The notes beneath the pieces are model-generated. The model ran no database searches and was not told the origin of the DNA. It saw only the letters and a list, made by a program, of their open reading frames with translations. This document shows, piece after piece, positions 7,720 to 15,767 of a stretch of DNA of 44,890 nt (positions are counted from its first letter, which is position 1; every line of letters begins with the position of its first letter). The DNA comes from a virus: positions 1-44,890 of the IMG/VR virus record IMGVR_UViG_3300048833_000740. The stretch is one strand, 5' to 3'. The position numbers and the translations under genes are program-made.

Positions 7720-8398
7720 GCTCAAACCAAACCAGTTTATCCTCGGTGGGTTCCTGATCACTGAGCATCCGGCGCTTTTCCAGACCGAAATGGTGCAGGC
7801 CATATCTTCCGACCGGAAGAACCAGACCCGCAGGTCTGTAAAAGGAATGGCTCTTGAATGGCTTGATGATTCTGAGTTTACTCCTGAATTTGTAGGTGAC
7901 CCTGATAATTCTTTTTGCCCCTATGGCCCTCCCGGCGATGTGCTTTGGGTGAAGGAAACATGGTCAAAAAACAGCGATGGATCTATTGATTTCAAAACAG
8001 ATTTTCCTTTTACCCATCCAATGGGAGGTTGGAAACCTTCCATACATATGGCCAAGGCCGACGCAAGGTTTTGGCTGATGGTGGAAGATGTCAGAGTGGA
8101 GAGAGTGCAGGATATCACTGAAGATGATGCTATTGGTGAGGGCGTTGAGCGATGGACAGATACAAGGTTAAAAAGCCAACCGATAAGATATAAGGTTTAC
8201 ACCAATTCAGATCCGGAGGCACTTTATACCTCCAGTGCAAAAGACTCTTTCGAAACTCTTTGGATTTCAATCAATGGCGAAGAATCCTGGGACTCCAATC
8301 CATGGGTATGGGTGATCAAGTTCCGTATCCTATCCAAGACCGGCCGGCCATCGGATGAGACTATCCTAAGCAACCACCAGCAAATAACCAACAACTGA
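7712..8398 (+). CDS. ASCH/PUA-like phage protein
   Basis: This 228 aa protein shows the pattern of a phage ASCH-domain family. MVQAISSDRKNQTRR lies near residue 27, GDVLWVKETW near 75, and PSIHMAKADARFWL with RVERVQDITEDDAIGEGV follows in the centre. WDSNPWVWVIKFR closes the domain near the C-terminus. ASCH folds are related to PUA RNA-binding domains, so RNA or nucleotide binding is plausible, but no reaction is known to me for this phage branch. The start overlaps the previous gene by 8 bases. Confidence 0.7.
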   Translation: MPKLKPNQFILGGFLITEHPALFQTEMVQAISSDRKNQTRRSVKGMALEWLDDSEFTPEFVGDPDNSFCPYGPPGDVLWVKETWSKNSDGSIDFKTDFPFTHPMGGWKPSIHMAKADARFWLMVEDVRVERVQDITEDDAIGEGVERWTDTRLKSQPIRYKVYTNSDPEALYTSSAKDSFETLWISINGEESWDSNPWVWVIKFRILSKTGRPSDETILSNHQQITNN

Positions 8399-8400
8399 AA

Positions 8401-8610
8401 ATGAACAGAAAAACTCGCTTATTTCTTTGGTCACTGATAAAGTTGGTCTGGGCCACGGTCATTCTGACAGATTTATCGAAGCTTCTTTTGGATGGATACA
8501 AAATCCATTGGTTAATGTGGACCGCAGCTGCACTGATGTTTTACTTACAAGTAGAATCCCTGATAGGTATTCAGAAATCGCTAAAAAAGAAAAAGCCATT
8601 AACCCAATAG
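8401..8610 (+). CDS. small membrane protein
   Basis: This 69 aa protein has two probable membrane segments, about residues 7-26 (LFLWSLIKLVWATVILTDLS) and 36-54, and a lysine-rich C-terminus (LKKKKPL). It starts 2 bases after the ASCH-like stop. A small early phage membrane protein could act in exclusion or host takeover, but nothing in the sequence specifies a role. Confidence 0.55.
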   Translation: MNRKTRLFLWSLIKLVWATVILTDLSKLLLDGYKIHWLMWTAAALMFYLQVESLIGIQKSLKKKKPLTQ

Positions 8611-8630
8611 GCATTATCCAATCCCAACAA

Positions 8631-8894
8631 ATGGAAAGACCACTGATACAAAATTTCATGCCTGAGGGCACGACTCTAGCGACTGCCCACAGAAAGTATA
8701 TGGATGCTCCCGAGCTGTATGCTTACATGACTGCATTGGATGCATATGCTGATCACCTTGAGGATGAAAATAGAAAATTGGAGATAGGTGAAAAGCTGAA
8801 GAAGTATACTGATAATTTATGGAAACCTGGACTAGGGGAATTTAACGATCTCCCACAAATTGAATATGTGAGGACTGACACCGATAACCAATAA
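8631..8894 (+). CDS. hypothetical helical protein
   Basis: The start at 8631 (MERPLIQNFMPEG) is chosen because the longer frame from 8427 merely shadows the membrane-protein gene. The 87 aa product is helical and charged (LDAYADHLEDENRKLEIGEK). No family is recognised. A 20-base gap separates it from the gene upstream. Confidence 0.5.
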   Translation: MERPLIQNFMPEGTTLATAHRKYMDAPELYAYMTALDAYADHLEDENRKLEIGEKLKKYTDNLWKPGLGEFNDLPQIEYVRTDTDNQ

Positions 8895-8914
8895 CCTTTA
8901 ACCACCAACCAACC

Positions 8915-9541
8915 ATGCCGAAAATCAATAAATCATTTCACCTTGAGGTGACTGTGGAACAGTTTCTCAATGCCTGCTCACCTATCGAGCTGCAGGAAAT
9001 CAACATGAGGCTGGACACATTCATCAGAAAGGCTGAGGCCAGTCAGAAACAAGAGTCACACGGATCAGATGCCATGTATTACGCATGGTCTAAAATAACA
9101 ATTCCAGAAAATGGAGATCGCATTATAGAACCGGGCGAATTTTATTTGAAACCTAAAAGAACGTATATGAATGCGGTCCCAATAATTGATCCATTCCCAA
9201 CAGGTAAACAGGTTTTGGTTCCATTCAGATCATTTGATCCGGACAAATACTTTGATGAAAATAGTCTGATTTCTAACGATGATTACAAGAGAACACTTTT
9301 ATTCATTGTGGAAAAATGCCTGGGTGTTGAATTTGATCTTTCACAGGGATTTCCGGATATCACTGAAAGCCAAATAGGGGCTATGGATGTGATCAATGTA
9401 TATTACGTCCAGGAACCCATTGACCTCATCGACATTCCGATAGTCAGTTATCAAGATAATAAACCGCATCTAAGGTTTCGACCTCATGAAAAGTATGCTA
9501 AAATGTGGGAAGGCTTCACTCTTAAAGCTGATCGATCATGA
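8915..9541 (+). CDS. hypothetical early protein
   Basis: This 208 aa protein begins with a helical region (about residues 1-50, VTVEQFLNACSPIELQEINM). It continues with mixed alpha/beta sequence containing several aromatic-acidic stretches such as FDPDKYFDENSLISNDDYKR. I see no catalytic motif, signal peptide or membrane segment. The ATGA overlap with the next gene implies co-translation. Function unknown. Confidence 0.6.
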   Translation: MPKINKSFHLEVTVEQFLNACSPIELQEINMRLDTFIRKAEASQKQESHGSDAMYYAWSKITIPENGDRIIEPGEFYLKPKRTYMNAVPIIDPFPTGKQVLVPFRSFDPDKYFDENSLISNDDYKRTLLFIVEKCLGVEFDLSQGFPDITESQIGAMDVINVYYVQEPIDLIDIPIVSYQDNKPHLRFRPHEKYAKMWEGFTLKADRS

Positions 9542-9876
9542 CTACGATTGAAAGAGAGGAATTGCTATCTGACTTGGATTTTAAAGAACTTTTCCATGCT
9601 GTTAGAGCCAAGCATCAAGTTCCGGAATATGTGATAAAGATTTTACATGAAAATAGGGAGATCAAAGACTATTGTGTTTCGGAAAGGATTTTTGCAATTC
9701 TGAAGAATAGCTCCCCAATGTATATCTCCTATGAAGTCAGCAACTGGATTAAAAATAACCATATCCTAACAAACATAGATAGGATAAACTTCTATGATGA
9801 CCAACTGGAATATGATCTTGACCGGATGAAGGGTTTACACTCAACCAACCACAACAGTTTTCCAGAGAGAAATTAA
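9538..9876 (+). CDS. hypothetical protein, last gene of the early operon
   Basis: This 112 aa helical protein overlaps the previous stop by 4 bases. It is the last plus-strand gene before a strong terminator (9897-9924). It is rich in Glu, Lys and aromatics and has no recognisable motif. Its position marks the end of the early transcription unit. Function unknown. Confidence 0.55.
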   Translation: MTTIEREELLSDLDFKELFHAVRAKHQVPEYVIKILHENREIKDYCVSERIFAILKNSSPMYISYEVSNWIKNNHILTNIDRINFYDDQLEYDLDRMKGLHSTNHNSFPERN

Positions 9877-9896
9877 GATCGTCAGCATAAAAAATT

Positions 9897-9924
9897 AAAA
9901 GGAAGCCAAAAGCTTCCTTTTTTT
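9897..9924 (+). terminator. rho-independent terminator ending the early operon
   Basis: The stem AAAAGGAAGC / GCTTCCTTTT closes a 5-base loop and runs directly into a run of T. It lies 21 bases after the stop of the last early gene. It is the first convincing terminator seen in the window. Confidence 0.8.
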
Positions 9925-10000
9925 ATGCCCTGAAAAAACCAAAATCTGTTTTTGATCATTTTTCCAAAATATTACCAATAATCCAAAATCATGCATTTGG

Positions 10001-10033
10001 GCGACTTACCCAAACTTACGCGACTTACGTTGC
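10001..10033 (-). repeat. three phased CTTAC repeats (left arm)
   Basis: CTTAC occurs at 10005, 10015 and 10024 within the contexts CGACTTACC, AACTTACG and CGACTTACG. The spacing is 10 and 9 bases, about one helical turn. Read on the minus strand these are GTAAG repeats matching the right-hand cluster. Confidence 0.7.
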
Positions 10034-10079
10034 GAATCCACTGTATAGAAGCCTTTTTTAATTAAAAAAAGCCTTTAGT

Positions 10080-10140
10080 AACGTACGTCAAGGTACGACA
10101 GGGTAAGACAACGTAAGTTAGGTAAGTACGTAAGTCGGTC
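10080..10140 (+). repeat. six phased GTA(A/C)G repeats (right arm)
   Basis: Units AACGTACGTC, AAGGTACGAC, AGGGTAAGAC, AACGTAAGTT, AGGTAAGTAC and GTAAGTCGG follow each other, with their GTA at 10083, 10093, 10103, 10113, 10122 and 10130. A spacing near 10 bases places all copies on roughly one face of the helix, as in iterons or cooperative operators. Confidence 0.75.
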
Positions 10141-10308
10141 ATTTTGCCACTCCGGCATATTGATGAAAAAAATGAAAAAACGTGAAAAAACATTTTTCAC
10201 CTCCAAAACCTAAAAAGCAGCTTCCTGAAAATTTCCTAGAAAAATCGCTGAAAATATCCGTCCAAATTTGTCCTACTTCTTTGGGCTTGGCCGACTTATC
10301 TTTTTGGT

Positions 10309-10737
10309 ATGAAAAAGCAGGTCAGCATCTATGTCAACCCACACGTTTACAAAATCCTCCGTCGCGACTATGGCTATGTCGATGTACTGATTATCCGGAA
10401 GCGGTACCATATCTATATGCACAAGGACACGGTGCACCCGAGAAAATTCCTGGTACCGGATCCTAACTTGAGGGAAATCAAAATAGAAGGACCGGACATG
10501 AACGGCCGCAAAGCTTATGCAATCATCCGCAACATCGAGGCGCAATTCCGCGAAAAAATAAATACCTACGTGCTGGGACAGACTGCAGCCGGCTATCCTG
10601 CCAGGACTGCCGTCAGGGATTTTTTGGAGAAGTATGATATCCTGGATGAAGAATTCAAAGTGGACAGTGCCTATAAAGATTGGCAGCGATTTGAGGCCAA
10701 TGACAAAAAGCGGAACAGGATACCTTTATGGATATGA
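10309..10737 (+). CDS. hypothetical protein, first gene of the late block
   Basis: This 142 aa basic protein (MKKQVSIYVNPHVYKILRRD) has a beta-rich N-terminal half and a helical C-terminal half (RTAVRDFLEKYDILDEEFKV). The N-terminal pattern is loosely like small DNA-binding proteins, but no named family is recognised. It is the first gene after the phased-repeat region. It overlaps the next gene by 10 bases. It could be a late regulator or a small morphogenesis factor; the sequence does not decide. Confidence 0.55.
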   Translation: MKKQVSIYVNPHVYKILRRDYGYVDVLIIRKRYHIYMHKDTVHPRKFLVPDPNLREIKIEGPDMNGRKAYAIIRNIEAQFREKINTYVLGQTAAGYPARTAVRDFLEKYDILDEEFKVDSAYKDWQRFEANDKKRNRIPLWI

Positions 10738-11189
10738 GAGATACCGGCGATAATATAGGTGGGATACATGCGGCATGGATTGGACTGGTCTCTGCCTTGG
10801 GCGCTTTTCCCGTCGGAGGATCGGACACTACCATTTCGGAGTCCATCATGAACTTATTGGATGATATCCCGATCCATCCTTTCCGGGCAGGCTTCCGAGT
10901 ATCATCTACCGACATGGATCAAGGGATGCTTTATCCAAAGAATTTTGATACCGGTATCCCTTCAGACTCGGACACAGTCCAGGCGCTGATCAGCAAATAT
11001 GAAGGAAGGGACGTGGTGTTGATCTATCAGGATCTTGATTTCAATATTTGGCTGGCATTCGACAAGCTGGAGCCGGGCAAGTTCCTTTCGGAATTTGCAG
11101 GCGGACAGGATCCCAGCGATGGGAAGCTCTACACCCTGAGCATCTCCAACCCCGGCACCTGGAAGCGGAGCAAATTAACGGTGGTGTAG
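10728..11189 (+). CDS. hypothetical late protein
   Basis: This 153 aa protein is rich in Gly, Ser and Asp, has no membrane segment, and contains regions such as FRAGFRVSSTDMDQGMLYPK and VVLIYQDLDFNIWLAFDKLE. It lies just before the protease/scaffold gene, so a minor structural or assembly role is plausible but unproven. The start overlaps the previous gene by 10 bases; 72 bases separate it from the next. Confidence 0.5.
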   Translation: MDMRDTGDNIGGIHAAWIGLVSALGAFPVGGSDTTISESIMNLLDDIPIHPFRAGFRVSSTDMDQGMLYPKNFDTGIPSDSDTVQALISKYEGRDVVLIYQDLDFNIWLAFDKLEPGKFLSEFAGGQDPSDGKLYTLSISNPGTWKRSKLTVV

Positions 11190-11261
11190 GCCTCATTACC
11201 TATTATATGTCACAGATGGCGGATTGATTGGGGCTTAACATTGTATAGAAGACCAATCAAA

Positions 11262-12464
11262 ATGCCTGAAAAGCACCTTAATCCAAGATTTTTAAAATCC
11301 GGCCGCATCTCGTTTGCGGCCGCAAAAGAAAATGGCTCCAGGGTAAATTTTGAGAGCAGGACGATCACCGATGTGATCATGTGTCAGGTAGGAGAGGCCA
11401 AAGGCCACGGAGTACACCTGGAGCAGTCATTTATAGAGGCGGGGATTGCTTATGCCAATAAGCACCACGCCTCGATTGGGCTTAAGTGCAGGTTCGGACA
11501 CCCGGCGATGAGTAATGATGCACTCGGAACCGAAGTCGGGAGGTTTAAGAATTTTCGTGTGGTGGATGACAAGATGGTTGCCGACCTGCACATTTACCAA
11601 AGTGCCAATCTCAGCCCAACCCACCCGGGAGCCGGTGACTGGATCCTTTCCATGGCGGAAGAGGACCCAAATGCCATTATGTGTTCCATTGTTTTTGTTC
11701 CCGGAGAAGAATATCAGTACGATGAGGAGGGGAACAAATTTTACATTGCCCAAAACAAAAAAAAATACAATCCTGAAAACAAGGTTTATACTGAGCTTCA
11801 GGAACTCTGGGCAACCGATCTGGTAGACGATGGCGCTGCGACAGACAAGCTTTTTTCAGCAATAGCCAATCCCGACAAATTCGCAGTGGTCGCCACCCAA
11901 TTCCTAGATGAGCATCCTAAGATTGCCGAATTCTTAATGCAAAAACCGGAAAAGCTTCAGGAGTTTCTCAATACATATCAAGGACTTAAAAACCAATTTC
12001 AAACCAATAACAGCAAGCAGATGAAAATCAAATTTCTATCGGCTTGGGCTTTTGCATTGAGTTTATTCGGACTCGCTGACAAAAAGGAAGACGAACTTCC
12101 TGACGTGACAGCCGAGCATTTCGGAAAACTCAATGATGAATGTACCAGGCTATCGAGTGAGCTTGCGCAGAAAACCAAGGACAATGAGGCCTTGCAGGCG
12201 CAGGTAGATGCGCTGGGAACGGATAAAACCACCCTCAGCGGAAGGATTACGGAGCTCCAGGGCCAATTGGCCGACGAGAAAAAGCAAAAAGAAGCTTACA
12301 GTGCGCTCGCTGAGAAATACAGAGCAGCTGCAGGCGAAGCATTTAAGGACACCAAGCCGGACAAGCCTGATGCGCTTTCCCCGGACAATGGTGGTGAGAA
12401 GGAGAAGAAGTTTACCGACTACGGGGTAAACCAGAGGGCGTTGGACGAAATTAAAAATATTTAA
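11262..12464 (+). CDS. prohead protease fused to scaffold
   Basis: This 400 aa protein sits directly upstream of the capsid gene. Residues about 30-190 match the N-terminal domain of phage capsid maturation proteases, with GHGVHLEQSFIEAG, RFGHPAMSNDALGTEVG, ADLHIYQSANLSPTHPG and EDPNAIMCSIVFVPGEE. The conserved histidine and serine in these blocks are candidate catalytic residues. Residues about 280-355 form a long coiled coil typical of scaffolds. The TTG start at 11241 is rejected in favour of the ATG. An in-frame internal ATG at 12021 could give a free scaffold. Confidence 0.7.
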   Translation: MPEKHLNPRFLKSGRISFAAAKENGSRVNFESRTITDVIMCQVGEAKGHGVHLEQSFIEAGIAYANKHHASIGLKCRFGHPAMSNDALGTEVGRFKNFRVVDDKMVADLHIYQSANLSPTHPGAGDWILSMAEEDPNAIMCSIVFVPGEEYQYDEEGNKFYIAQNKKKYNPENKVYTELQELWATDLVDDGAATDKLFSAIANPDKFAVVATQFLDEHPKIAEFLMQKPEKLQEFLNTYQGLKNQFQTNNSKQMKIKFLSAWAFALSLFGLADKKEDELPDVTAEHFGKLNDECTRLSSELAQKTKDNEALQAQVDALGTDKTTLSGRITELQGQLADEKKQKEAYSALAEKYRAAAGEAFKDTKPDKPDALSPDNGGEKEKKFTDYGVNQRALDEIKNI

Positions 12465-12470
12465 TAAGGC

Positions 12471-13526
12471 ATGTTTACGGACATAGAGATTCAAGAGATA
12501 GTAGACCAGTGGGGACAGGTCTATGTACCGGAAGGACAAACCGAAAAGGACATCAAAAAGATGATCTTCACTGAAGATGATCTTTCAGGTGATTTCAGAA
12601 AAGTACCCAATCCAGGAAGTGTTTACAAAAGCGCCTATTCTACAATAGACGAAGTTTTGCAGGCATTTCAGGTTCCTTTCTTACCGAAAGGAGACATCGC
12701 ATTTAAGCCCATCGAATTCCAATTAGGTCAGTTCAAGGTGGATATTACCCTTCGCCCGGATGATTTCAGAAGAAGCTGGTTAGGTTTCCTTGCCCAGCTT
12801 GATGAGGTAGACAGAGCCAAATGGCCATTCATCAGATGGTATATCCAAAACATGCTTGCCGGAAGGATTTCCACGGACTTTATCAAAAAGGTGGCTTTCT
12901 ACGGCTGGCAGACTACAGGATTTGTGGATTCTGGTGCGGTAATTAATGCAGCCACTTTCAGAAGAGAGTTTGTAAAGGGAGCTGTAACACCGGCCAATGC
13001 CGCAATGGATGGTATCCTGACCACATTGATCAAATTGAACGACACCGGAAGGGTGAATGTCATCAACGTCGGCGCATGGTCAACTGATCCGGTTACTTAT
13101 GTGACTCAGGTAGAGAATTTCATCAAAGCAATTCCTTTTGAATTGAGGGAATCGCTTGATTTCTTGTATACCAACAAGACAAGGCATGAGCTGTACAGAA
13201 CCGGTAGAAGGTTAAAATACAACATGCAGTATGCCCAGGTAGCGGATTTGGATGTGGTGATGGACAATGAGAACATCAAAGTCAAAGGAACGCATGCTAT
13301 GGCAGGATCAAACAAACATTGGATCACCAATGCCATGAACAGAACCAAACCGGTGCAGGCAGACATGACCAATAGGTTCATGGTAGAGCGGAACAAAAGA
13401 GTTGTAGATATCTACAATGACTGGGCTTATGGTCTCGTGCTCGACGTTCCTGAGTTTGTATTCATGTGCGACAATGAACTGGAGTGGACTGCGCCTCAGC
13501 TCTTGACCCATTACGGTATTTCTTAA
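12471..13526 (+). CDS. major capsid protein
   Basis: This 351 aa protein lies 6 bases after the protease/scaffold gene, the standard place and size for a capsid gene. It has no signal or membrane segment and contains features typical of capsids: an acidic helical N-terminal region, then mixed alpha/beta (IRWYIQNMLAGRISTDFIKK). The C-terminal stretch is NRFMVERNKRVVDIYNDWAY. The call rests on context, size and overall resemblance to Bacteroidota phage capsids; no single motif proves it. Removal of the N-terminal segment by the upstream protease is possible. Confidence 0.75.
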   Translation: MFTDIEIQEIVDQWGQVYVPEGQTEKDIKKMIFTEDDLSGDFRKVPNPGSVYKSAYSTIDEVLQAFQVPFLPKGDIAFKPIEFQLGQFKVDITLRPDDFRRSWLGFLAQLDEVDRAKWPFIRWYIQNMLAGRISTDFIKKVAFYGWQTTGFVDSGAVINAATFRREFVKGAVTPANAAMDGILTTLIKLNDTGRVNVINVGAWSTDPVTYVTQVENFIKAIPFELRESLDFLYTNKTRHELYRTGRRLKYNMQYAQVADLDVVMDNENIKVKGTHAMAGSNKHWITNAMNRTKPVQADMTNRFMVERNKRVVDIYNDWAYGLVLDVPEFVFMCDNELEWTAPQLLTHYGIS

Positions 13527-13544
13527 CCCCTGAATAAAGAAGTT

Positions 13545-13904
13545 ATGGAAAACGAAAATAAATTAGGTTCTGGGGCAACTCCTCCAGAACCTACTGTAAA
13601 ATCAGCGGCTGAAATCAAGCTGGAGAAGGAACTGGAAGCTGCAAAAGCAATCATTGCCAAGCAGAATTCAGAAATGACCAAGCTAAATGAGCAGGTCAAA
13701 TCCAAGCATAAGGTAATCGAGGTGGACGGGCAGTTTTTCAAGTGTCTTGGAAAAGGAAACATCCACGTCGGAGGTAAGATCATCAAGGCAGATGAGCTTT
13801 GTGAAGATTTGGAATTAGTCAAAGAACTGATCGCTTCAGGATCCGGACTTTTCGTGAAAGTGGAAGCGGAAGCAAAACCAAAGAAGGGGGGAGGTAAGAA
13901 GTAA
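13545..13904 (+). CDS. small head-associated protein with coiled coil
   Basis: This 119 aa protein has a Pro/Gly-rich start, a coiled coil at about residues 20-52 (ELEAAKAIIAKQNSEMTKLN) and a small beta domain (VIEVDGQFFKCLGKGNIHVG). It ends in a lysine/glycine tail (KPKKGGGKK). Position between capsid and other structural genes suggests a minor head protein. No family is recognised. The stop overlaps the next ATG (TAATG). Confidence 0.55.
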   Translation: MENENKLGSGATPPEPTVKSAAEIKLEKELEAAKAIIAKQNSEMTKLNEQVKSKHKVIEVDGQFFKCLGKGNIHVGGKIIKADELCEDLELVKELIASGSGLFVKVEAEAKPKKGGGKK

Positions 13905-14446
13905 TGGAGATCCAGGACATCGAAAGAAAAGTAGGCGTGGACAATGATGCGGGCTTGAAGACCCGTCTTTTCTACGCCCGGATGAGGGACATTGAGACCT
14001 GGCCTACAGTGCCGGCCACTATTACCACACTTGCCGATAAAGTAAAGCTTATAGGTGATTTTGTGATGAAGCCAGGTAAACGCTTTGGGTTTATTGAGGG
14101 TTCTTTGGAGAAAAATGCACTTTCCAATACCGGAGCCGGACAGGTAGGAAACTCTTCAGCTGCCAACATGGTGACATTCTATGCCTATGGCACGGACCAA
14201 GATATTCTTGGATGGATCGAAACCTACAAGAATGATGATCTGGTAATAATACCGGAAGATCTTCAGGGAAATCTGAGAGTGTACGGAGCGCCGGGAATCC
14301 CATGCCAGATCATGCCCGACTGGCAGGAGCAGGGAGGGGCTAATGTGGCAGATGAGAAGTTTATCCAAATCAATTTCCGTTCTGTAGCCAGAATAGCGAA
14401 GTTCTATGAAGGAGACATTCCATTGACAGAGGCAGTTACACCTTAA
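13904..14446 (+). CDS. putative structural protein (beta-rich)
   Basis: This 180 aa protein starts in a TAATG overlap with the previous stop. It is beta-rich, with glycine turns and few cysteines (GKRFGFIEGSLEKN, RVYGAPGIPCQIMPDWQEQ), and has no signal peptide. Size, composition and position would fit a tail-tube or head-decoration protein. I cannot separate these options from sequence. Confidence 0.5.
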   Translation: MEIQDIERKVGVDNDAGLKTRLFYARMRDIETWPTVPATITTLADKVKLIGDFVMKPGKRFGFIEGSLEKNALSNTGAGQVGNSSAANMVTFYAYGTDQDILGWIETYKNDDLVIIPEDLQGNLRVYGAPGIPCQIMPDWQEQGGANVADEKFIQINFRSVARIAKFYEGDIPLTEAVTP

Positions 14447-14458
14447 TCTGATACAGTT

Positions 14459-14677
14459 ATGAGCCAAGAAAATAAAAAAGCACCAGCCAAGCCAAGCCCG
14501 GCGATTGAAGGAAAATTCAAAGTTGTGGGAGTGGTACCGGGAGTGATTTACTCCAAAAAGTTTGGAAATGTGGATCTGAGGACTGTAAGCCTTGACCAAG
14601 CGGAAACACTGGTCAAAGCGGGATTTAAGTACCTCGAAAAAATTGAAAATAAGCCGGTTGCGGCTGAGAAAAGATAA
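14459..14677 (+). CDS. small hypothetical structural-region protein
   Basis: This 72 aa basic protein has a lysine/proline-rich start (MSQENKKAPAKPSPAIEG), a short beta core (FKVVGVVPGVIYSKKFG) and a helical end. It is followed by a terminator at 14708-14735. No family is recognised. Confidence 0.5.
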   Translation: MSQENKKAPAKPSPAIEGKFKVVGVVPGVIYSKKFGNVDLRTVSLDQAETLVKAGFKYLEKIENKPVAAEKR

Positions 14678-14707
14678 TACAATAGGTTAAATGGTTAATG
14701 GATAAAG

Positions 14708-14735
14708 TACCTGCCGTATGGTGGGTATTTTTTTT
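14708..14735 (+). terminator. rho-independent terminator
   Basis: TACCTGCC / GGTGGGTA forms an 8-pair stem with two G-T pairs and a 4-base loop, followed by eight T residues. It ends the capsid-region transcripts 31 bases after the last stop. Confidence 0.75.
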
Positions 14736-15107
14736 GTCTAAAATCTCATGTCTCAAATCTAATTAGGGGCTTCCCTTCGCCCGTGTCTGCCGTCCATCTT
14801 CGTTCCTCGATGGACTGAAATCCACGACCTCGGTCGGGCTATCCGCTTCAAGTCCTCTTTTCACTTCATTACGATTCTTCGTCCGTTCACAGTGTCTTTT
14901 TCCTCCCCAAAAAAGGCTACAGGCTGAGAAAGTAGCCCGTTATCAGCTTCCGCAGGCTACTGCTGAAACAGCCTACACTCTCAGCCTTCCCACTGACACC
15001 ATGACCGGTCTCATCATCTCCATTTCGTTTCATTCCGGGCTTTCCGCTACTATCCCATAAGCCGGCACCGTCCAAGGCCTATTCCAGAATCAGACCTAAT
15101 TTCGTTT
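14736..15107. other. structured non-coding region with repeated 13-mers
   Basis: No plausible gene is seen in these 372 bases. The plus strand is pyrimidine-rich. It has several inverted repeats: GTCCATC (14792) with GATGGAC (14809), AGGCTGAGA (14921) with TCTCAGCCT (14979), and GGCTAC (14915) with GTAGCC (14932). On the minus strand the last of these is followed by six T, like a terminator. CGGGCTATCCGCT (14835) and CGGGCTTTCCGCT (15036) are near-identical copies. A minus-strand RNA or a small non-autonomous element is possible. Confidence 0.5.
14835..15048 (-). repeat. two copies of AGCGGA(T/A)AGCCCG element
   Basis: Read on the minus strand, AGCGGAAAGCCCG (15036-15048) and AGCGGATAGCCCG (14835-14847) differ by one base and lie about 200 bases apart. 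A shorter related string, TAGTAGCGGAAG, occurs on the plus strand near 20056. I recall similar sequences between genes in Bacteroidota chromosomes, but cannot verify that here. Confidence 0.5.
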
Positions 15108-15767
15108 ATGACCCTTGCCGAAAAAATATATAACCTACTGCACAAAAAGTGGGATTTTGATGAAGCCTGGTCTATCTATGATGAATATGGGGACAGCGAG
15201 ACGATGAAATTTCTTTTTTCGCAACCATGGTCATCCTTTATAGATAAGCAGCTCAGGGAGGCGATCAGGGAGCTGAAAGCGGATCATCCCATCGTCGAGC
15301 ATGAGATCCTAGAAGCCAGAAAAGAGGAAGGCCCAAAAGTCAATACACTTCCGGAGCGGATCACCTATCCGGAGGATGAACTCAATTACCCTGAAGAACT
15401 TCAAAAACTCGTTTTGAAACGGAAAGGACTTTTTGCATCGGCAAACCACAGCCGCTACATGCTTTTTACCACAGCCAAATCTGATGAAGAAAGGAAAGCA
15501 CTCGCTTTCAAAATCAAATCAGACTGGAGGGAAATAGAAAGAATCTGGGGTATCCTGAATTTTTGGAAAGAACACCGGGTAATCAGCCCTGACATCATCA
15601 GTGTCGAGACCGGAGAAATGACAGTTAAGGAAATGGCAGCAAGAATCAAAAACCTCAGGACATACATATCCAAAATCCGATCAGGTAAGAAAAAATACAA
15701 AATGACCATCGAGCAGATGCAATCCGAACTCAATGACCTGGAAAGGAGGATGAATGGGATTGTTTAG
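15108..15767 (+). CDS. hypothetical helical late protein
   Basis: This 219 aa protein is almost entirely helical and charged, with a C-terminal coiled coil (about residues 165-215, MTVKEMAARIKNLRTYISK). It opens a new gene block after the structured non-coding region and overlaps the next gene by 14 bases. Its place just upstream of the phospholipase-D-fold protein and terminase suggests a packaging or head-assembly role. No family is recognised. Confidence 0.55.
   Translation: MTLAEKIYNLLHKKWDFDEAWSIYDEYGDSETMKFLFSQPWSSFIDKQLREAIRELKADHPIVEHEILEARKEEGPKVNTLPERITYPEDELNYPEELQKLVLKRKGLFASANHSRYMLFTTAKSDEERKALAFKIKSDWREIERIWGILNFWKEHRVISPDIISVETGEMTVKEMAARIKNLRTYISKIRSGKKKYKMTIEQMQSELNDLERRMNGIV

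Larger units (their letters stand above)
9925..10308. other. non-coding region between early and late genes
   Basis: I see no convincing gene in this 384-base AT-rich stretch. It holds two clusters of phased GTAAG-type repeats in opposite orientation (10001-10033 and 10080-10140) around a T/A-rich core. It also holds a perfect 8-base inverted repeat GTGAAAAA-ACA-TTTTTCAC at 10182-10200. A GTG frame at 10182-10466 runs into the next gene and is rejected. Its position directly before the morphogenesis genes suggests a late-gene control region or a replication origin. Confidence 0.6.

Noticed and set aside
8427-8630. N-terminal extension of the 87 aa protein at 8631-8894
   Set aside because: It shadows the membrane-protein gene 8401-8610. 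The later ATG gives a coherent protein.
10182-10466. GTG-started frame overlapping the first late gene
   Set aside because: It runs into the coding region of the 10309-10737 gene in another frame, begins inside an inverted repeat, and has a composition typical of shadow translation.
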